Shown: positions 18,784 through 27,340 of the stretch, in pieces
Layout of the letters: each line of letters begins with the position of its first letter
Numbering within the stretch: position 1 is the stretch's first letter
Made by a program: the position numbers and the translations under genes
IMG/VR virus record: IMGVR_UViG_3300042923_001772
Coordinates: 1-49,059 of that record
DNA length: 49,059 bases
Strand: one strand, 5' to 3'
Origin: a virus
Notes under the pieces: generated by a model
The model's database searches: none
Told to the model about the DNA's origin: nothing
What the model saw: only the letters and a program-made list of their open reading frames with translations

Positions 18784-19374
18784 CTACGGTTCTGGTGTAT
18801 AAACAGGCTCATAAACTTCAGTGAACCAGCCAGTGATAGTTTCAGCAGAGACACCTGCATCACCTTCGGTTACTTCTGCTTTCCATGGATGTTTTCCCAT
18901 ACCATCCAGCTTGTTTCTTCGCATTACCGTCCCTTCAATAGTGGGTGTAGAGAATGTAATAGAATCCGCCTTTGTCTGAAGGTTGGTTGCTGGCAAACCG
19001 AACTTTACACGATACAACCAGAAATATCGGTATGTTCCATTGGCTTTTTGAGCACGAAATCCTACCGCGACAGGAGTCCCCACGTTCTCACTTGCTGAGA
19101 TTAGTACCCCGTTGTCATCTGTAGTTGCACCAGTTAAATCTGCTGCCACTGTAGGGCCAATGTCATCTACACCAAGAGTGAGTGTGCCGCTATTAAAGTC
19201 CTTCACGACCTCAGCGGCACCATCATCTGCATACAAAATTGCTTCTACCAGCTCCACAGAAAGTTCGGCTGTAATGGCTTTTGCAAGCACTGAAGGTACA
19301 GCATAGGTTTCTTCACCATTTGTGTCTTCAGTAATTTTTGAATAGTACAATCTATCAAGACCGATTGTTGCCAT
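18784..19374 (-). CDS. Major tail protein, phi13-type
   Basis: A 196-residue tail tube subunit. IGLDRLYYSKITED at the N-terminus, KAITAELSVELVEAILYADDGAAEVV and the GTLTLGVDDIGPTVAADLTGATTD block match the phi13 family of major tail proteins of Gram-positive siphophages. Later AVGFRAQKANGTYRYFWLYRVKFG and PTIEGTVMRR are also typical. It polymerises into the tube around the tape measure protein. Spacing to the chaperone gene is 11 bases. Confidence 0.88.
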   Translation of the reverse strand: MATIGLDRLYYSKITEDTNGEETYAVPSVLAKAITAELSVELVEAILYADDGAAEVVKDFNSGTLTLGVDDIGPTVAADLTGATTDDNGVLISASENVGTPVAVGFRAQKANGTYRYFWLYRVKFGLPATNLQTKADSITFSTPTIEGTVMRRNKLDGMGKHPWKAEVTEGDAGVSAETITGWFTEVYEPVYTPEP

Positions 19375-19377
19375 AAG

Positions 19378-19719
19378 TTATTCCTCCAATCTATAGTTTT
19401 TTGCCACATCAATGGCATAATGGTGATATCCGGTATCATCCTCGTGACCAATATACCGGCGCTCAGTCACCGCAAAATCTGCATCTAGTAATGCCATTGT
19501 GAGCTGTCTTTTCTTCTCTAAATAATTACTTTTGGAGAACAGAGATATCCTTGCTTCTTGCACATCAAATCCTGGGCGGTTATCCGCATGGACTTCAAAT
19601 ATATCTGAAAGCGGCAGTATCACAGCATACTCATCTGGTGCTAAACCTGAAAAAACCCCGGTTTCCACGGGGAGTGGTATAGCGGTAACGAGGGTATTGA
19701 GTTCTTCTAAAATATTCAT
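19378..19719 (-). CDS. Tail terminator/minor tail protein
   Basis: A 113-residue protein (MNILEELNTLVTAIPLPVETGVF, EYAVILPLSDIFEVHADNRPG, then RRYIGHEDDTGYHHYAIDVAKNY). Length, position and the strand pattern match the tail completion or terminator proteins that sit between the gp10-like and major tail genes in HK97-type modules. The frame is open up to 19767, but the ATG at 19719 overlaps the preceding stop codon as ATGA, the usual coupled arrangement, so that start is used here. Confidence 0.7.
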   Translation of the reverse strand: MNILEELNTLVTAIPLPVETGVFSGLAPDEYAVILPLSDIFEVHADNRPGFDVQEARISLFSKSNYLEKKRQLTMALLDADFAVTERRYIGHEDDTGYHHYAIDVAKNYRLEE

Positions 19720-20147
19720 ATCCTGCTGATCTCCTCCTCCAGCTTGGCTATCATTGCATTCATACAAGGTTTTCTAGATGCAGTTCTCGCTGGTTTCATG
19801 AAAGGTTTTGCAGGTTGACCATGCTTGCCGTATTCAATGATACTTGCAATTTTAGCGTTACTCTCTCCATCTGATCGTGGCTCTGCAAAACCAACTTTCA
19901 CATTGAAGTTTCCGTCTCTATCCTGCTTTGCATCCGACAGTCCTAATGAAGATAACAACTCACCACTGCTTCTGGATGGATACTTGGTATCTGTGCCGAT
20001 TACTTTATTTAGATTGCCTTTGACTTTATCCAGCACTACTTCACCACCGACTTCCAAAACTTTAGGAAGAATTACATCGGTCTGATCAGCTAACTGAGAC
20101 ACTTTCAATAGAAATTCCTCCGGCATCTTGATATTGACTTTTGCCAT
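19716..20147 (-). CDS. HK97 gp10-like tail/connector protein
   Basis: About 143 residues. The pattern VNIKMPEEFLLKVSQLADQTDVILPKVLEVGGEVVLDKVKGNLNKVIG, then TGELLSSLG-like SSGELLSSLGLS and a C-terminal YGKHGQPAKPFMKPA matches the HK97 gp10 family, where the last motif is diagnostic. Members sit at the head-tail interface. The first in-frame codons are GTG (20156) and ATG (20153), but the ATG at 20147 has GAGGTG six bases ahead and is preferred. Confidence 0.85.
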   Translation of the reverse strand: MAKVNIKMPEEFLLKVSQLADQTDVILPKVLEVGGEVVLDKVKGNLNKVIGTDTKYPSRSSGELLSSLGLSDAKQDRDGNFNVKVGFAEPRSDGESNAKIASIIEYGKHGQPAKPFMKPARTASRKPCMNAMIAKLEEEISRI

Positions 20148-20152
20148 GTTCA

Positions 20153-20488
20153 TCACCTCACAGTTGGTTCTAGCTTTTCAGCTAAAACCTCAACATACAT
20201 CCCACGGTTTCTTACATCCTCTACACTCAAAATTTGATATCTACCGGCATCACAGACTATGACCATTTCTGTTGTAACCTTAAGACCAGGAATTTTCCTA
20301 AACCGAAATAGGCAAGAGGCCGTAGAAAATGAAGCCATATTTGTCCACCGCTCACTGCCGTGACGATCTTCCTTATAAGCACGTACACTAGCGAGTATGT
20401 TATCTCCCTTTATAGAAAAGCCTTCCTTATCTTTAATTGGCACGGTGCTGATGATATTGATTAAAATGTTCATCTTTCCATAACTCAT
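20153..20488 (-). CDS. Phage head closure protein
   Basis: A 111-residue protein resembling the SPP1 gp16/HK97 head-closure family: VRAYKEDRHGSERWTNMASFSTASCLFRFRKIPGLKVTTEMVIVCDAGRYQILSVEDV in outline, with the (RF)R.I....T..M.I...G..Y.I..V pattern. It joins the connector to the tail. It is placed between connector and gp10-like genes, with AAGGTG ahead of the ATG. Confidence 0.8.
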   Translation of the reverse strand: MSYGKMNILINIISTVPIKDKEGFSIKGDNILASVRAYKEDRHGSERWTNMASFSTASCLFRFRKIPGLKVTTEMVIVCDAGRYQILSVEDVRNRGMYVEVLAEKLEPTVR

Positions 20489-20491
20489 AAT

Positions 20492-20809
20492 TTACACCTT
20501 CCAATCCCTGTCAAGACGTAGAAGTAGGTTCACCGTATTCCAAACCTGCTGACCTGCCTGCACGCTATCGGCAAAGAAACCAGCCGTCGAACCATCTCTA
20601 CTTTCATAGAAATGACCCGACAGCATGATTATTGCTTGTTCAGTGGTGGGTGGCATCGTATTTTCAGTATAATAGCCCTCAGCAACATGCTGGTAACTCT
20701 CTGCGTAGGAGACGGCAGCTTTGATGTAATGTAACAGAAGGTCGTCATCTACATCATGTGTCAAAATCAGGTTTGCTTTTACTTTGGGGAGAAGATTATC
20801 TGTCGTCAT
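20492..20809 (-). CDS. Head-tail connector protein (gp6-like)
   Basis: About 105 residues, mostly helical: LLPKVKANLILTHDVDDDLLLHYIKAAVSYAESY, later TEQAIIMLSGHFYESRDG and VWNTVNLLLRLDRDWKV. The LI..D.DDDLL..YI.AA..Y and the ML..H.YE.R blocks are typical of the Phage_connect_1/gp6-like adaptor that docks to the portal. The open frame begins at 20827, but the ATG at 20809 has AGGAGG eight bases upstream and is taken as the start. Confidence 0.85.
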   Translation of the reverse strand: MTTDNLLPKVKANLILTHDVDDDLLLHYIKAAVSYAESYQHVAEGYYTENTMPPTTEQAIIMLSGHFYESRDGSTAGFFADSVQAGQQVWNTVNLLLRLDRDWKV

Positions 20810-20830
20810 ACCAACCGCCTCCTTCAATGA

Positions 20831-21046
20831 TTATTCATCTGCTACCATCAGACCCGCCGCTTTTAACTTGGCAAGTAGAGCATTGAAATCTGTTACCAAA
20901 CCAGTTGCCTCGGTGGCGGTGCTGTCTGCCTGATTCTCTGCAACTGGAAGCCCCGTTACCGTGGCCTCCTGTTTAATCTCCAATGTACCACCAATAACGG
21001 TTTTATCGCCGCCCTGTTCGGTGTAATTCTTTGTGTTATAGCTCAT
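20831..21046 (-). CDS. Head fibre-like protein
   Basis: A 71-residue protein, KNYTEQGGDKTVIGGTLEI then TVTGLPVAENQADSTATEATGLVTDFNALLAKLKAAGLM. The strand-turn-strand start and LVADFN-type C-terminus match short phage head-fibre proteins with a phi29 head fibre-like domain, found directly after HK97-type capsid genes. It probably decorates the capsid surface. Expression would be high, as it follows the capsid gene by 12 bases. Confidence 0.75.
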   Translation of the reverse strand: MSYNTKNYTEQGGDKTVIGGTLEIKQEATVTGLPVAENQADSTATEATGLVTDFNALLAKLKAAGLMVADE

Positions 21047-21058
21047 AATGCACCTCCA

Positions 21059-22267
21059 TTAAGCTTTCTGCTGAAGTACTTTAATTGCTTCGGGCAGGAT
21101 CAGTTTTCCGTCTACACGCTGAGTAGCTACAAAGCCTACTTGGCCAGTAACGGCATAAAGTTCATTAAGTCTCTTAAATACACGACCTTGACGGTCAGCA
21201 ACCCAGTAATAACTGAAATCCCCAAATGCTATTGTCTTCGCTCCTGCTGCAATCGTTGGCACGTAAGAAGATGTATACAACGGACGGTTAAGAATAGTAT
21301 CTGGAGTCCCAGCTTGTATAGATGGCTGCCATAAATACTGACCTTGACCATCTTTTAGCTTGCGAATTGCCTTTACTGTTGAGTCATTCATGATGAATAC
21401 AGACTTATTACGGTAAGGTGCCTTTAGTGAATAGAACAGGTCAAGCACTTCATCAAGAGTAATAGCTGTAGCACCAGCAGTAGTTACTCCTAGTTGAGCT
21501 CCTCCTGTAGTGGCCAGGATACCTGTCGGTTTACCAGAACCATCACCAGTAAAGAAAGCTTCCTCTTCCTTATTACCGATACGTCTTGCAAATTCCCTTG
21601 AAATATAAGGTTCAAGTTGAAATACGCTATCGTTTAGAAGTTCCTCAGAAACCTTGATCATTGTACCCAGCTTATAAGCTCCTATTGAAACTTGGCCGAA
21701 GCTATCATCACTTTCAGGAATTGTGCCTTCCTCATCAATCCATGATGCTGTACCCTTAGATGCTACCACCGGAATTTTTCTATCACCGGAAGCTGTTGTA
21801 ATGACATTTGCCAGTCTGCGGAAAATGTTCTCTTCCTCCAAAGCCTCTACAAGGGTTCTTTCAAACTCGTCAGGGACTAGGTATCCACCTTCGGAATCAG
21901 TGCCAACCTTAAGAGCATTTTTTATGATGGGATCAAGACCCTCACCCGCACGTGTACGCATTGCGTTCCAGAATGCTTTCCTGTATTCGTCGGATGCTCT
22001 ACCTGTCTTTCCTTCCATTTTTGGAGCAGCTGGTTTTCCTGTCAACGGATTAGCCATAGGAGCGTTAAGTTCAGCATCCAATATGGCCTGTTTTTCTAAG
22101 CGGTCGATTTCCTTACCAAGAGCAACTACATCGGCTTCCATCTTGTTGTAGGTTGCTTCATCCTCAGCAGAAATCAAACCGTCTGTACCACGCTTTGTGT
22201 CTAAGAACGCCTTGGTAGCGTCCCAAGCTTTAGCGCGTTTCTCGCGCAGTTCTAAAATCTTGTTCAT
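21059..22267 (-). CDS. Major capsid protein, HK97 fold
   Basis: A 402-residue shell protein. Residues 1-105 are the charged helical scaffold-like delta domain (LREKRAKAWDATKAFLDTKRG, KEIDRLEKQA), expected to be cut off by the neighbouring protease. The mature part has GGYLVPDEFERTLVEALEEENIFRRLANVI, KIPVVASKGTASWIDEEG, and later FFTGDGSGKPTGIL and GQYLWQPS, all classic HK97-family blocks. The ATG follows GGAGGAAAAGATT. It sits in the usual order portal, protease, capsid. Confidence 0.95.
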   Translation of the reverse strand: MNKILELREKRAKAWDATKAFLDTKRGTDGLISAEDEATYNKMEADVVALGKEIDRLEKQAILDAELNAPMANPLTGKPAAPKMEGKTGRASDEYRKAFWNAMRTRAGEGLDPIIKNALKVGTDSEGGYLVPDEFERTLVEALEEENIFRRLANVITTASGDRKIPVVASKGTASWIDEEGTIPESDDSFGQVSIGAYKLGTMIKVSEELLNDSVFQLEPYISREFARRIGNKEEEAFFTGDGSGKPTGILATTGGAQLGVTTAGATAITLDEVLDLFYSLKAPYRNKSVFIMNDSTVKAIRKLKDGQGQYLWQPSIQAGTPDTILNRPLYTSSYVPTIAAGAKTIAFGDFSYYWVADRQGRVFKRLNELYAVTGQVGFVATQRVDGKLILPEAIKVLQQKA

Positions 22268-22282
22268 AATCTTTTCCTCCTA

Positions 22283-22981
22283 TTAATGAATGATGTTGTT
22301 GAGCCGCTTTTCAAGTAAATCAGCGGATATGCCTTTTTTAGAAAGCGTTTTCTTGGGACATATTTTATCAAGTAACGAATTTGTGACTGCTCTACGGCTA
22401 AAAGCATAGATGACATCATCTTGTTGGATGCGTTTTTTCTCATCCTCCAAAACCTCATCTGCAAAACCGAGTTCAATTGCCTTATTGGCGTTGAGCCAAG
22501 TTTCTGCATCCATAAGGTGAGAAAGCTTGGTCCTTGATAAGCCAGTCTTGATTTCATAGGCATTGATGATGCTTTCCTTTACCTCCGAAAGCATATCTAT
22601 AGCTTTTTGCATCTCTTCGCTGTCACCGATAGCTACGGTCAATGGGTTATGCACCATCATCAGTGCAGTAGGTGCCATAAATACAGTCGTTCCTGCCATA
22701 GCAATTACAGATGCTGCAGATGCTGCGATGCCATCAATCTTGATGGTAACTTTACCTTTGTAATCCATCAGCATGGTGTAAATTTGACTAGCAGCGATGC
22801 AATCACCACCCGGTGAATTCAACCAAATAACAATGTCACCCTCACCGGCAAATAAATCTGATTTAAAAGCCTTAGGGGTGACATCATCATCAAACCATGA
22901 TTCCTCGGCAATCACGCCGTCGAGATATAACGTTCGGGTGCCAGATTTCTCATCCTTTACCCAGTTCCAAAATTTCTTCAT
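22283..22981 (-). CDS. Head maturation protease, ClpP-like
   Basis: A 232-residue self-encoded prohead protease with a ClpP/crotonase fold. The catalytic Ser is at about residue 88 in GIAASAASV, His at 111 in MVHNPLT, and the Asp probably at about 161 in MDAETWLNANKAIELGF. The oxyanion-type NSPGGD motif is at 55-60. It is expected to remove the capsid delta domain after shell assembly. Its ATG overlaps the portal stop by 4 bases, so it is translated with the portal. The length is normal. Confidence 0.93.
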   Translation of the reverse strand: MKKFWNWVKDEKSGTRTLYLDGVIAEESWFDDDVTPKAFKSDLFAGEGDIVIWLNSPGGDCIAASQIYTMLMDYKGKVTIKIDGIAASAASVIAMAGTTVFMAPTALMMVHNPLTVAIGDSEEMQKAIDMLSEVKESIINAYEIKTGLSRTKLSHLMDAETWLNANKAIELGFADEVLEDEKKRIQQDDVIYAFSRRAVTNSLLDKICPKKTLSKKGISADLLEKRLNNIIH

Positions 22982-24234
22982 TGGGTTTCCTCCAATCTTG
23001 TTGTATTTGCGAACGCACCAGCGTCCTGTAATTTGGTCATAGCTCCATTAATAAGATAGAGATCACCGCCAAGTTCTACTGGTATTCGGTCAAGGTTCTC
23101 AAGCTCTCTGATGTCATTTGCACTCATCCATCCATTTTGTCTGGCTGTTGCGTAGCCACTCATACGGCTTACATAATCACCCCGAAGTAAACCGTCCACG
23201 TTGAATTTAATGAAAACAGTATTTTTTTCGCTTTCCATAAGAAGAGAACGAAACATATTTTGCTCCCAGCGCACTACCCAAGGATCAAGAGTGTATTTGA
23301 CAAATTCTAGTGACTGCTGCTCAATATTCGAAAAGCTACTTTTCTCAAGGTCAGCCAGCATATGAGGTGGTATTCTAAAAATACGGGCGATTTCATTTAT
23401 CTGGAATTTCCGTGTCTCCAGAAACTGTGCTTGCTCAGGAGGGATGCCTATTTGCTGATACTTCATACCTTCTTCAAGAACAGCCACCCTATGAGAATTA
23501 GTTGAACCTTGATAGGCGGCATTCCAGCTTTCTTTTACCTTTTGCGGATCTTTGATTGTGCCCGGATGTTCCAGTACACCACCAGGAGCTGCTCCATTAG
23601 CAAAGAACTTCGCTCCATATTCTTCTGTAGCCATCGCTAATCCAATAGCATTTTTAGCCATAGCAATCGGTGAATAGCCCATTAATCCATCAAATCCTAA
23701 GCCTGGGATATGAAGCACATCGGATGGGTCTAAATAGACAAAGCTGTCTTTACCAAGGGTGGGCGCATCCTCTATACTTCGTTGATATAAATAAAAAAGC
23801 CGGCCGTTATTGTCCCGGTCGACTGTCATTTTGTTTGGCATAAGCGGATAGAGAGCAATAACCTCGCCACGCGCGTTTCTAATAATCTGTGCATAAGCAT
23901 TTCCCCATAATAAAAGATGACTCATCAGCGTTTCACGAAACGTAAATGAAGTCATCTCAGGGTTTGGCTCATCATGAAGCAGTTTATATAATGGATGTTG
24001 TAAATATTTCTCTTTTCCGCCACTATCGTTGTATTTATAGACATGAAGTGGGAGTCCAGCTAATGTTTCGGCTAGTATCCTCACGCATGAGTAGACCGCC
24101 GTCATCTGCATTGCCGTATGTTCATTAACAGGTTTTCCAGCAGTAGTTCCTCCAAAAAAGAAACTATAACGGCTTCCACCTAAACTATCTTTAGGCTTAT
24201 CACGAGCCTTAAATATTCCTTGAAGTATTCCCAT
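22978..24234 (-). CDS. Portal protein, HK97 family
   Basis: A protein of about 418 residues forming the dodecameric DNA gate of the head. NEHTAMQMTAVYSCVRILAETLAGLPLHVYK at residues 35-70, HPLYKLLHDEPNPEMTSFTFRE and later GNAYAQIIRNARGEVIALYPL are standard for the family. LEFVKYTLDPWVVRWEQ lies near residue 290. The open frame starts at a GTG (24243) inside the AAAGGAGAGTG binding site; the ATG at 24234 has the correct eight-base spacing. It is coupled to the protease gene by a 4-base overlap. Confidence 0.94.
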   Translation of the reverse strand: MGILQGIFKARDKPKDSLGGSRYSFFFGGTTAGKPVNEHTAMQMTAVYSCVRILAETLAGLPLHVYKYNDSGGKEKYLQHPLYKLLHDEPNPEMTSFTFRETLMSHLLLWGNAYAQIIRNARGEVIALYPLMPNKMTVDRDNNGRLFYLYQRSIEDAPTLGKDSFVYLDPSDVLHIPGLGFDGLMGYSPIAMAKNAIGLAMATEEYGAKFFANGAAPGGVLEHPGTIKDPQKVKESWNAAYQGSTNSHRVAVLEEGMKYQQIGIPPEQAQFLETRKFQINEIARIFRIPPHMLADLEKSSFSNIEQQSLEFVKYTLDPWVVRWEQNMFRSLLMESEKNTVFIKFNVDGLLRGDYVSRMSGYATARQNGWMSANDIRELENLDRIPVELGGDLYLINGAMTKLQDAGAFANTTRLEETQ

Positions 24235-24252
24235 AGATATCACTCTCCTTTA

Positions 24253-25893
24253 CTAAAAAATAAGCAGACCACGTTCATCATAAACAGAAGAACCTGAACC
24301 TCCACCACAGCGAATTGCACGGTCAAGTGCCATAATCGTAGCAACTGCACCGTCAATCTTCTCGGTAGACTTTTCCTTATCTGCCTTGATATTTCCGGCA
24401 GGGTCGGTTCTGACAAATATGTTGTCCATCATCCACCGAAGGACTGGATGTCCGCCATGAGCAATTTTTTGTTCTAAGGTCAGTTTCATTAATTCTTTAG
24501 TCGGTGGAGACATATCTTTAAAGCCCTGACCAAAGGGAACAACCGTAAAGCCGAGGTTCTCAAGATTCTGCGTCATTTGCACAGCACCCCAACGGTCAAA
24601 AGCGATTTCTCGAATGTTATATTTTGTTCCTAGCTCTTCAATGAATGTTTCAATAAAGCCGTAATGTACTACATTGCCTTCAGTGGTTTGTAGAAATCCT
24701 TGCTTTTTCCATACATCATAGTTCACGTGATCACGACGTACTCGCAAATCGATGTTATCCTCCGGTATCCAGAAGAATGGCAGTACGGTGTATTTATCAT
24801 CCTCAGCCAATGGTGGAAAGACCAGCACGAAAGCCGTAATATCGGTCGATGAGGAAAGGTCAAGACCTCCGTAACAAACTCGCCCACGCAGTGATTCCGG
24901 GTCAACAGCAAATGCGCAAGCATCCCATTTTTCCATAGGCATCCAACGCACTGCCTGTTTAACCCATTGATTGAGCCTAAGCTGCCGGAAGCTGTTCTCT
25001 TCAGCAGGATTCTGTCTAGCTGATTCAAAGGCTGCTTTGACTTTATCCATGCTAACCGTAATGCCGAGGGAAGGATTTGCTTTCTTCCAGACTTTCGGAT
25101 CTGTCCAGTCATCTTCCTGTGCCGCCCCGTATATCACCGGGTAAAAAGTCGGGTCATGCTTTCTACCGTCTATAATATCCAGGGCCTTCTGGTGTACCTC
25201 CCAACAGATACTATTCTGGTTGTCTCCAGCAGTAGTTATAAGGAAATACAGTGGCTGCATTCTTGCATCACCGCTACCTTTGGTCATAACATCGTACAGC
25301 TTTCGGTTAGGTTGGGTATGAAGCTCGTCAAACACTACACCGTGGGTGTTAAAGCCATGTTTGTTTCCGACATCGGCTGAAAGTACTTGATAAATACTGC
25401 CTGTCGGTTGATAAATAAGTCGTTTCATAGAGTCAATGATTTTTACTCGCTTTGACAGAGCTGGGCACATTCGTACCATATCTGCTGCCACGTTAAAAAC
25501 GATGGATGCCTGGTTGCGGTCGGCAGCACAGCCATAAACCTCGGCGCGTTCCTCGTTATCTCCGCAGGTGAGCAACAGGGCAACAGCCGCCGCAAGTTCA
25601 CTTTTCCCCATCTTCTTAGGTATCTCTACATAAGCAGTGTTGAACTGCCGATAGCCGTTCGGCTTCAGAGTTCCGAACACATCACGTATAATCCGCTCTT
25701 GCCAGTCGATTAGTTCAAATGGCTTTCCCGCCCATGTGCCTTTGGTATGGCAGAGTGCCTCTATAAAGGATACGGCGTAATCAGCTGAGGACTTATCGTA
25801 GACCGAATCAGACGACTTAAACCGTGTCGGGGTGTATTTCTTAAGTTTTCGTATATCCGCCGCCTCCTTTCGAGCACAAAAATAGACCTGCAT
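24253..25893 (-). CDS. terL: Terminase large subunit
   Basis: A DNA-packaging motor protein. The ATPase domain has a Walker A variant in EIPKKMGKSELAAA (about residue 95), Walker B in GVVFDELHTQ (about 200), and ITTAGDNQ as coupling motif. The nuclease domain has an acidic cluster in YGGLDLSSSTDIT (about 345) and later AFDRWGAVQM and EKIDGAVATIMALDRA. Start is uncertain. TTG (25896) and ATG (25893) lie upstream with a weak binding site. A strong AAAGGAGG lies within the first 12 codons and points, with an 8-base spacer, at an ATA codon followed by RKLKKYTPTRF, where relatives of this protein usually begin. An ancestral ATG may have mutated to ATA. The small subunit gene is five genes upstream. 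Confidence 0.94.
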   Translation of the reverse strand: MQVYFCARKEAADIRKLKKYTPTRFKSSDSVYDKSSADYAVSFIEALCHTKGTWAGKPFELIDWQERIIRDVFGTLKPNGYRQFNTAYVEIPKKMGKSELAAAVALLLTCGDNEERAEVYGCAADRNQASIVFNVAADMVRMCPALSKRVKIIDSMKRLIYQPTGSIYQVLSADVGNKHGFNTHGVVFDELHTQPNRKLYDVMTKGSGDARMQPLYFLITTAGDNQNSICWEVHQKALDIIDGRKHDPTFYPVIYGAAQEDDWTDPKVWKKANPSLGITVSMDKVKAAFESARQNPAEENSFRQLRLNQWVKQAVRWMPMEKWDACAFAVDPESLRGRVCYGGLDLSSSTDITAFVLVFPPLAEDDKYTVLPFFWIPEDNIDLRVRRDHVNYDVWKKQGFLQTTEGNVVHYGFIETFIEELGTKYNIREIAFDRWGAVQMTQNLENLGFTVVPFGQGFKDMSPPTKELMKLTLEQKIAHGGHPVLRWMMDNIFVRTDPAGNIKADKEKSTEKIDGAVATIMALDRAIRCGGGSGSSVYDERGLLIF

Positions 25894-25921
25894 CAAGCAA
25901 GCCTTTAAAATATATCTGTAC

Positions 25922-25952
25922 GAGAAACAGAGCCGTTTCTGGCACTGTTCTC
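25922..25952 (-). other. Hairpin upstream of terL
   Basis: GAGAA/TTCTC, CAG/CTG and GCC/GGC stack with two small symmetric A-A mismatches around a 6-base loop. There is no T-run, so it is more likely an RNA processing or stability element than a terminator. Confidence 0.35.
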
Positions 25953-25969
25953 TGCAAGTGTTTAGTTAT

Positions 25970-26149
25970 TTATTCCTCTTCGCCGGTCAAAATGAAGCGG
26001 GCATAGGCGCCAGTGTTATCAGCGAGGAAAGCAAGCAACTCAGCGTATCCTTCACGCATAGCGATTTCCTGTACCTTTGATACATCAAACATGTTCGTTT
26101 CGCCTGTGGAGCTGATTGCGAATATCTGTTCCTTTATTTTTATATCCAT
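25970..26149 (-). CDS. DUF5049-like small protein
   Basis: A 59-residue protein (MDIKIKEQIFAISSTGETNMFDVSKVQEIAMREGYAELLAFLADN, in outline). The I..QI.AI..TG.TNMFD...VQ..A.REG...L..F pattern matches DUF5049, small phage proteins near packaging genes with unknown function. The ATG at 26149 has AGGAGG six bases upstream, while the in-frame ATG at 26155 abuts the binding site. Confidence 0.75.
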   Translation of the reverse strand: MDIKIKEQIFAISSTGETNMFDVSKVQEIAMREGYAELLAFLADNTGAYARFILTGEEE

Positions 26150-26188
26150 TTTCATCCTCCTTTGAGTTTCCTACCATCTCACAAATCA

Positions 26189-26413
26189 TTACAGCTTTCG
26201 AACCGCATCCTCTCCATATACAATGCCGAGGGAGGAACCGAAATCCCAGGAGCAGAAAATTGTACCCGTGTCGTCCATGAAATCCACGCTTCCTTGGTCG
26301 CCGGGCCTTAGTTTGGAATAAGGGTCGTTCATGTGTACCAATTCCACTCGTGTACCAGATGGATATAGCTTACGGAGACGTTCTACTATCTCCCTCGAAG
26401 GAAAGTTATTCAT
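26189..26413 (-). CDS. DUF4314-like small protein
   Basis: A 74-residue protein: YPSGTRVELVHMNDPYSKLRPGDQGSVDFMDDTGTIFCSWDFGSSLGIVYGEDAVRKL. The PGD.G.V..(I/V)DD.G.I...WD.GS.L....G.D block matches DUF4314, an SH3-like small fold common in Firmicute phages and conjugative elements; function unknown. It overlaps the upstream gene by 8 bases and so is probably translated with it. Confidence 0.82.
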   Translation of the reverse strand: MNNFPSREIVERLRKLYPSGTRVELVHMNDPYSKLRPGDQGSVDFMDDTGTIFCSWDFGSSLGIVYGEDAVRKL

Positions 26414-27209
26414 TAGTTATTACCTCCTCAGTTTTAGTTGGGGCTCCATTTTTAAAAGCGCTATTGCCTGATAAGTTCTTTAGCAGGATTTTACGCTCCG
26501 CTTTGTGTTCTGTCCCTACGAAACCAAGCCGTAGTAGGAAGCAGCAAAAAGCATACTTCTCATTCTCCACTTGCTTTTCGGTAGCATTGACTCTTTTTTG
26601 TGTTTTTGCCATCTTGCAAAGCGCAGTAACAAAATGGGTGTAGGCATTGACCTCATCTGAGGTAAGCTCTCCTCGAAACCAAGGGAAGCTGATAGTTTCG
26701 TCTCCTGTAATAATAGGGGTGCAATCTACGCCAAGAGCTTTTTTGATCAGGGCTGATTTACTTTCAACTATTCGCTTGAGGTTTTCAAGAGCCATATCGG
26801 TGAAGGCCAACCTTGGCATCTCGATGGTCATATGGTTGGCTTCAAATGCATCACCTTGCTCGGGTTCCCCATATACGGGTGGCTCCTCATAATCGTGGTA
26901 GGGGCTGATCCTGCCACCAAGAGCGGCTTCGTAAGGAATTTGAACATCCTCCGGTACAGGTTCTGCTTCAGGGAGTGGAGTGTCATATTCCTCCGTAATT
27001 GCCTTAAAGTCATGCAATCCCTGCAGGTCGGCAACCAATTCGGGATTATCAGCTCCTCTAAGTAACCCGTTCTTGTCGATATTGTAGCTACCAACTTCGT
27101 AAGCGAAGGTAGGTGCGCCGAGGTATTTTGTCGGTGTATTTAGTTCCTGACTGATTGCACCCACCAGTAATTTTCTTTTTTCTCCTGTAACATTATAATT
27201 AATCTTCAC
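26406..27209 (-). CDS. Phage protein of the so-called virulence-related family
   Basis: A protein of about 267 residues. VKINYNVTGEKRKLLVGAISQELNTPTKYLGAPTFAYEVGSYNIDKNGLL at the start and VNAYTHFVTALCKMAKTQKRVNATEKQVENEKYAFCCFLLRLGFVG near the end match a family routinely labelled virulence protein in clostridial prophages. That label is historical; no function is established. The frame opens at an ATG (27227) that precedes the AAAGGCGGT binding site; the GTG at 27209, six bases after it, is the likely start. A promoter-like element shared with the recombinase operon lies just upstream, so this gene may start its own transcript. Confidence 0.72.
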   Translation of the reverse strand: MKINYNVTGEKRKLLVGAISQELNTPTKYLGAPTFAYEVGSYNIDKNGLLRGADNPELVADLQGLHDFKAITEEYDTPLPEAEPVPEDVQIPYEAALGGRISPYHDYEEPPVYGEPEQGDAFEANHMTIEMPRLAFTDMALENLKRIVESKSALIKKALGVDCTPIITGDETISFPWFRGELTSDEVNAYTHFVTALCKMAKTQKRVNATEKQVENEKYAFCCFLLRLGFVGTEHKAERKILLKNLSGNSAFKNGAPTKTEEVITNE

Positions 27210-27232
27210 TTTTATACCGCCTTTCATTTTTT

Positions 27233-27274
27233 CAGTACTACATATATCACTCTAAACGCTGTAAATAGCAAGTC
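27233..27274 (-). promoter_or_regulatory. Shared promoter-like element, copy 2
   Basis: Minus strand: GACTTGCTA, TTTAGAGTGATATA and GTAGTACTG, matching the element at 5802-5841 over most of its 40 bases. TTGCTA can act as -35 and TATATG, 19 bases on, as a weak -10. It lies 24 bases before the GTG start, compared with 20 bases in the other copy. Confidence 0.55.
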
Positions 27275-27340
27275 ATTTGAGCATATTTCTGTGATATAAT
27301 TAATAGATCATAGGCGGTTTTTATGCATAGACGGAGTTTA

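Noticed and set aside
22264-22563. A 99-codon minus-strand frame overlapping the ClpP-like protease
   Set aside because: It overlaps the well-supported protease in another frame, and its sequence resembles no protein family.
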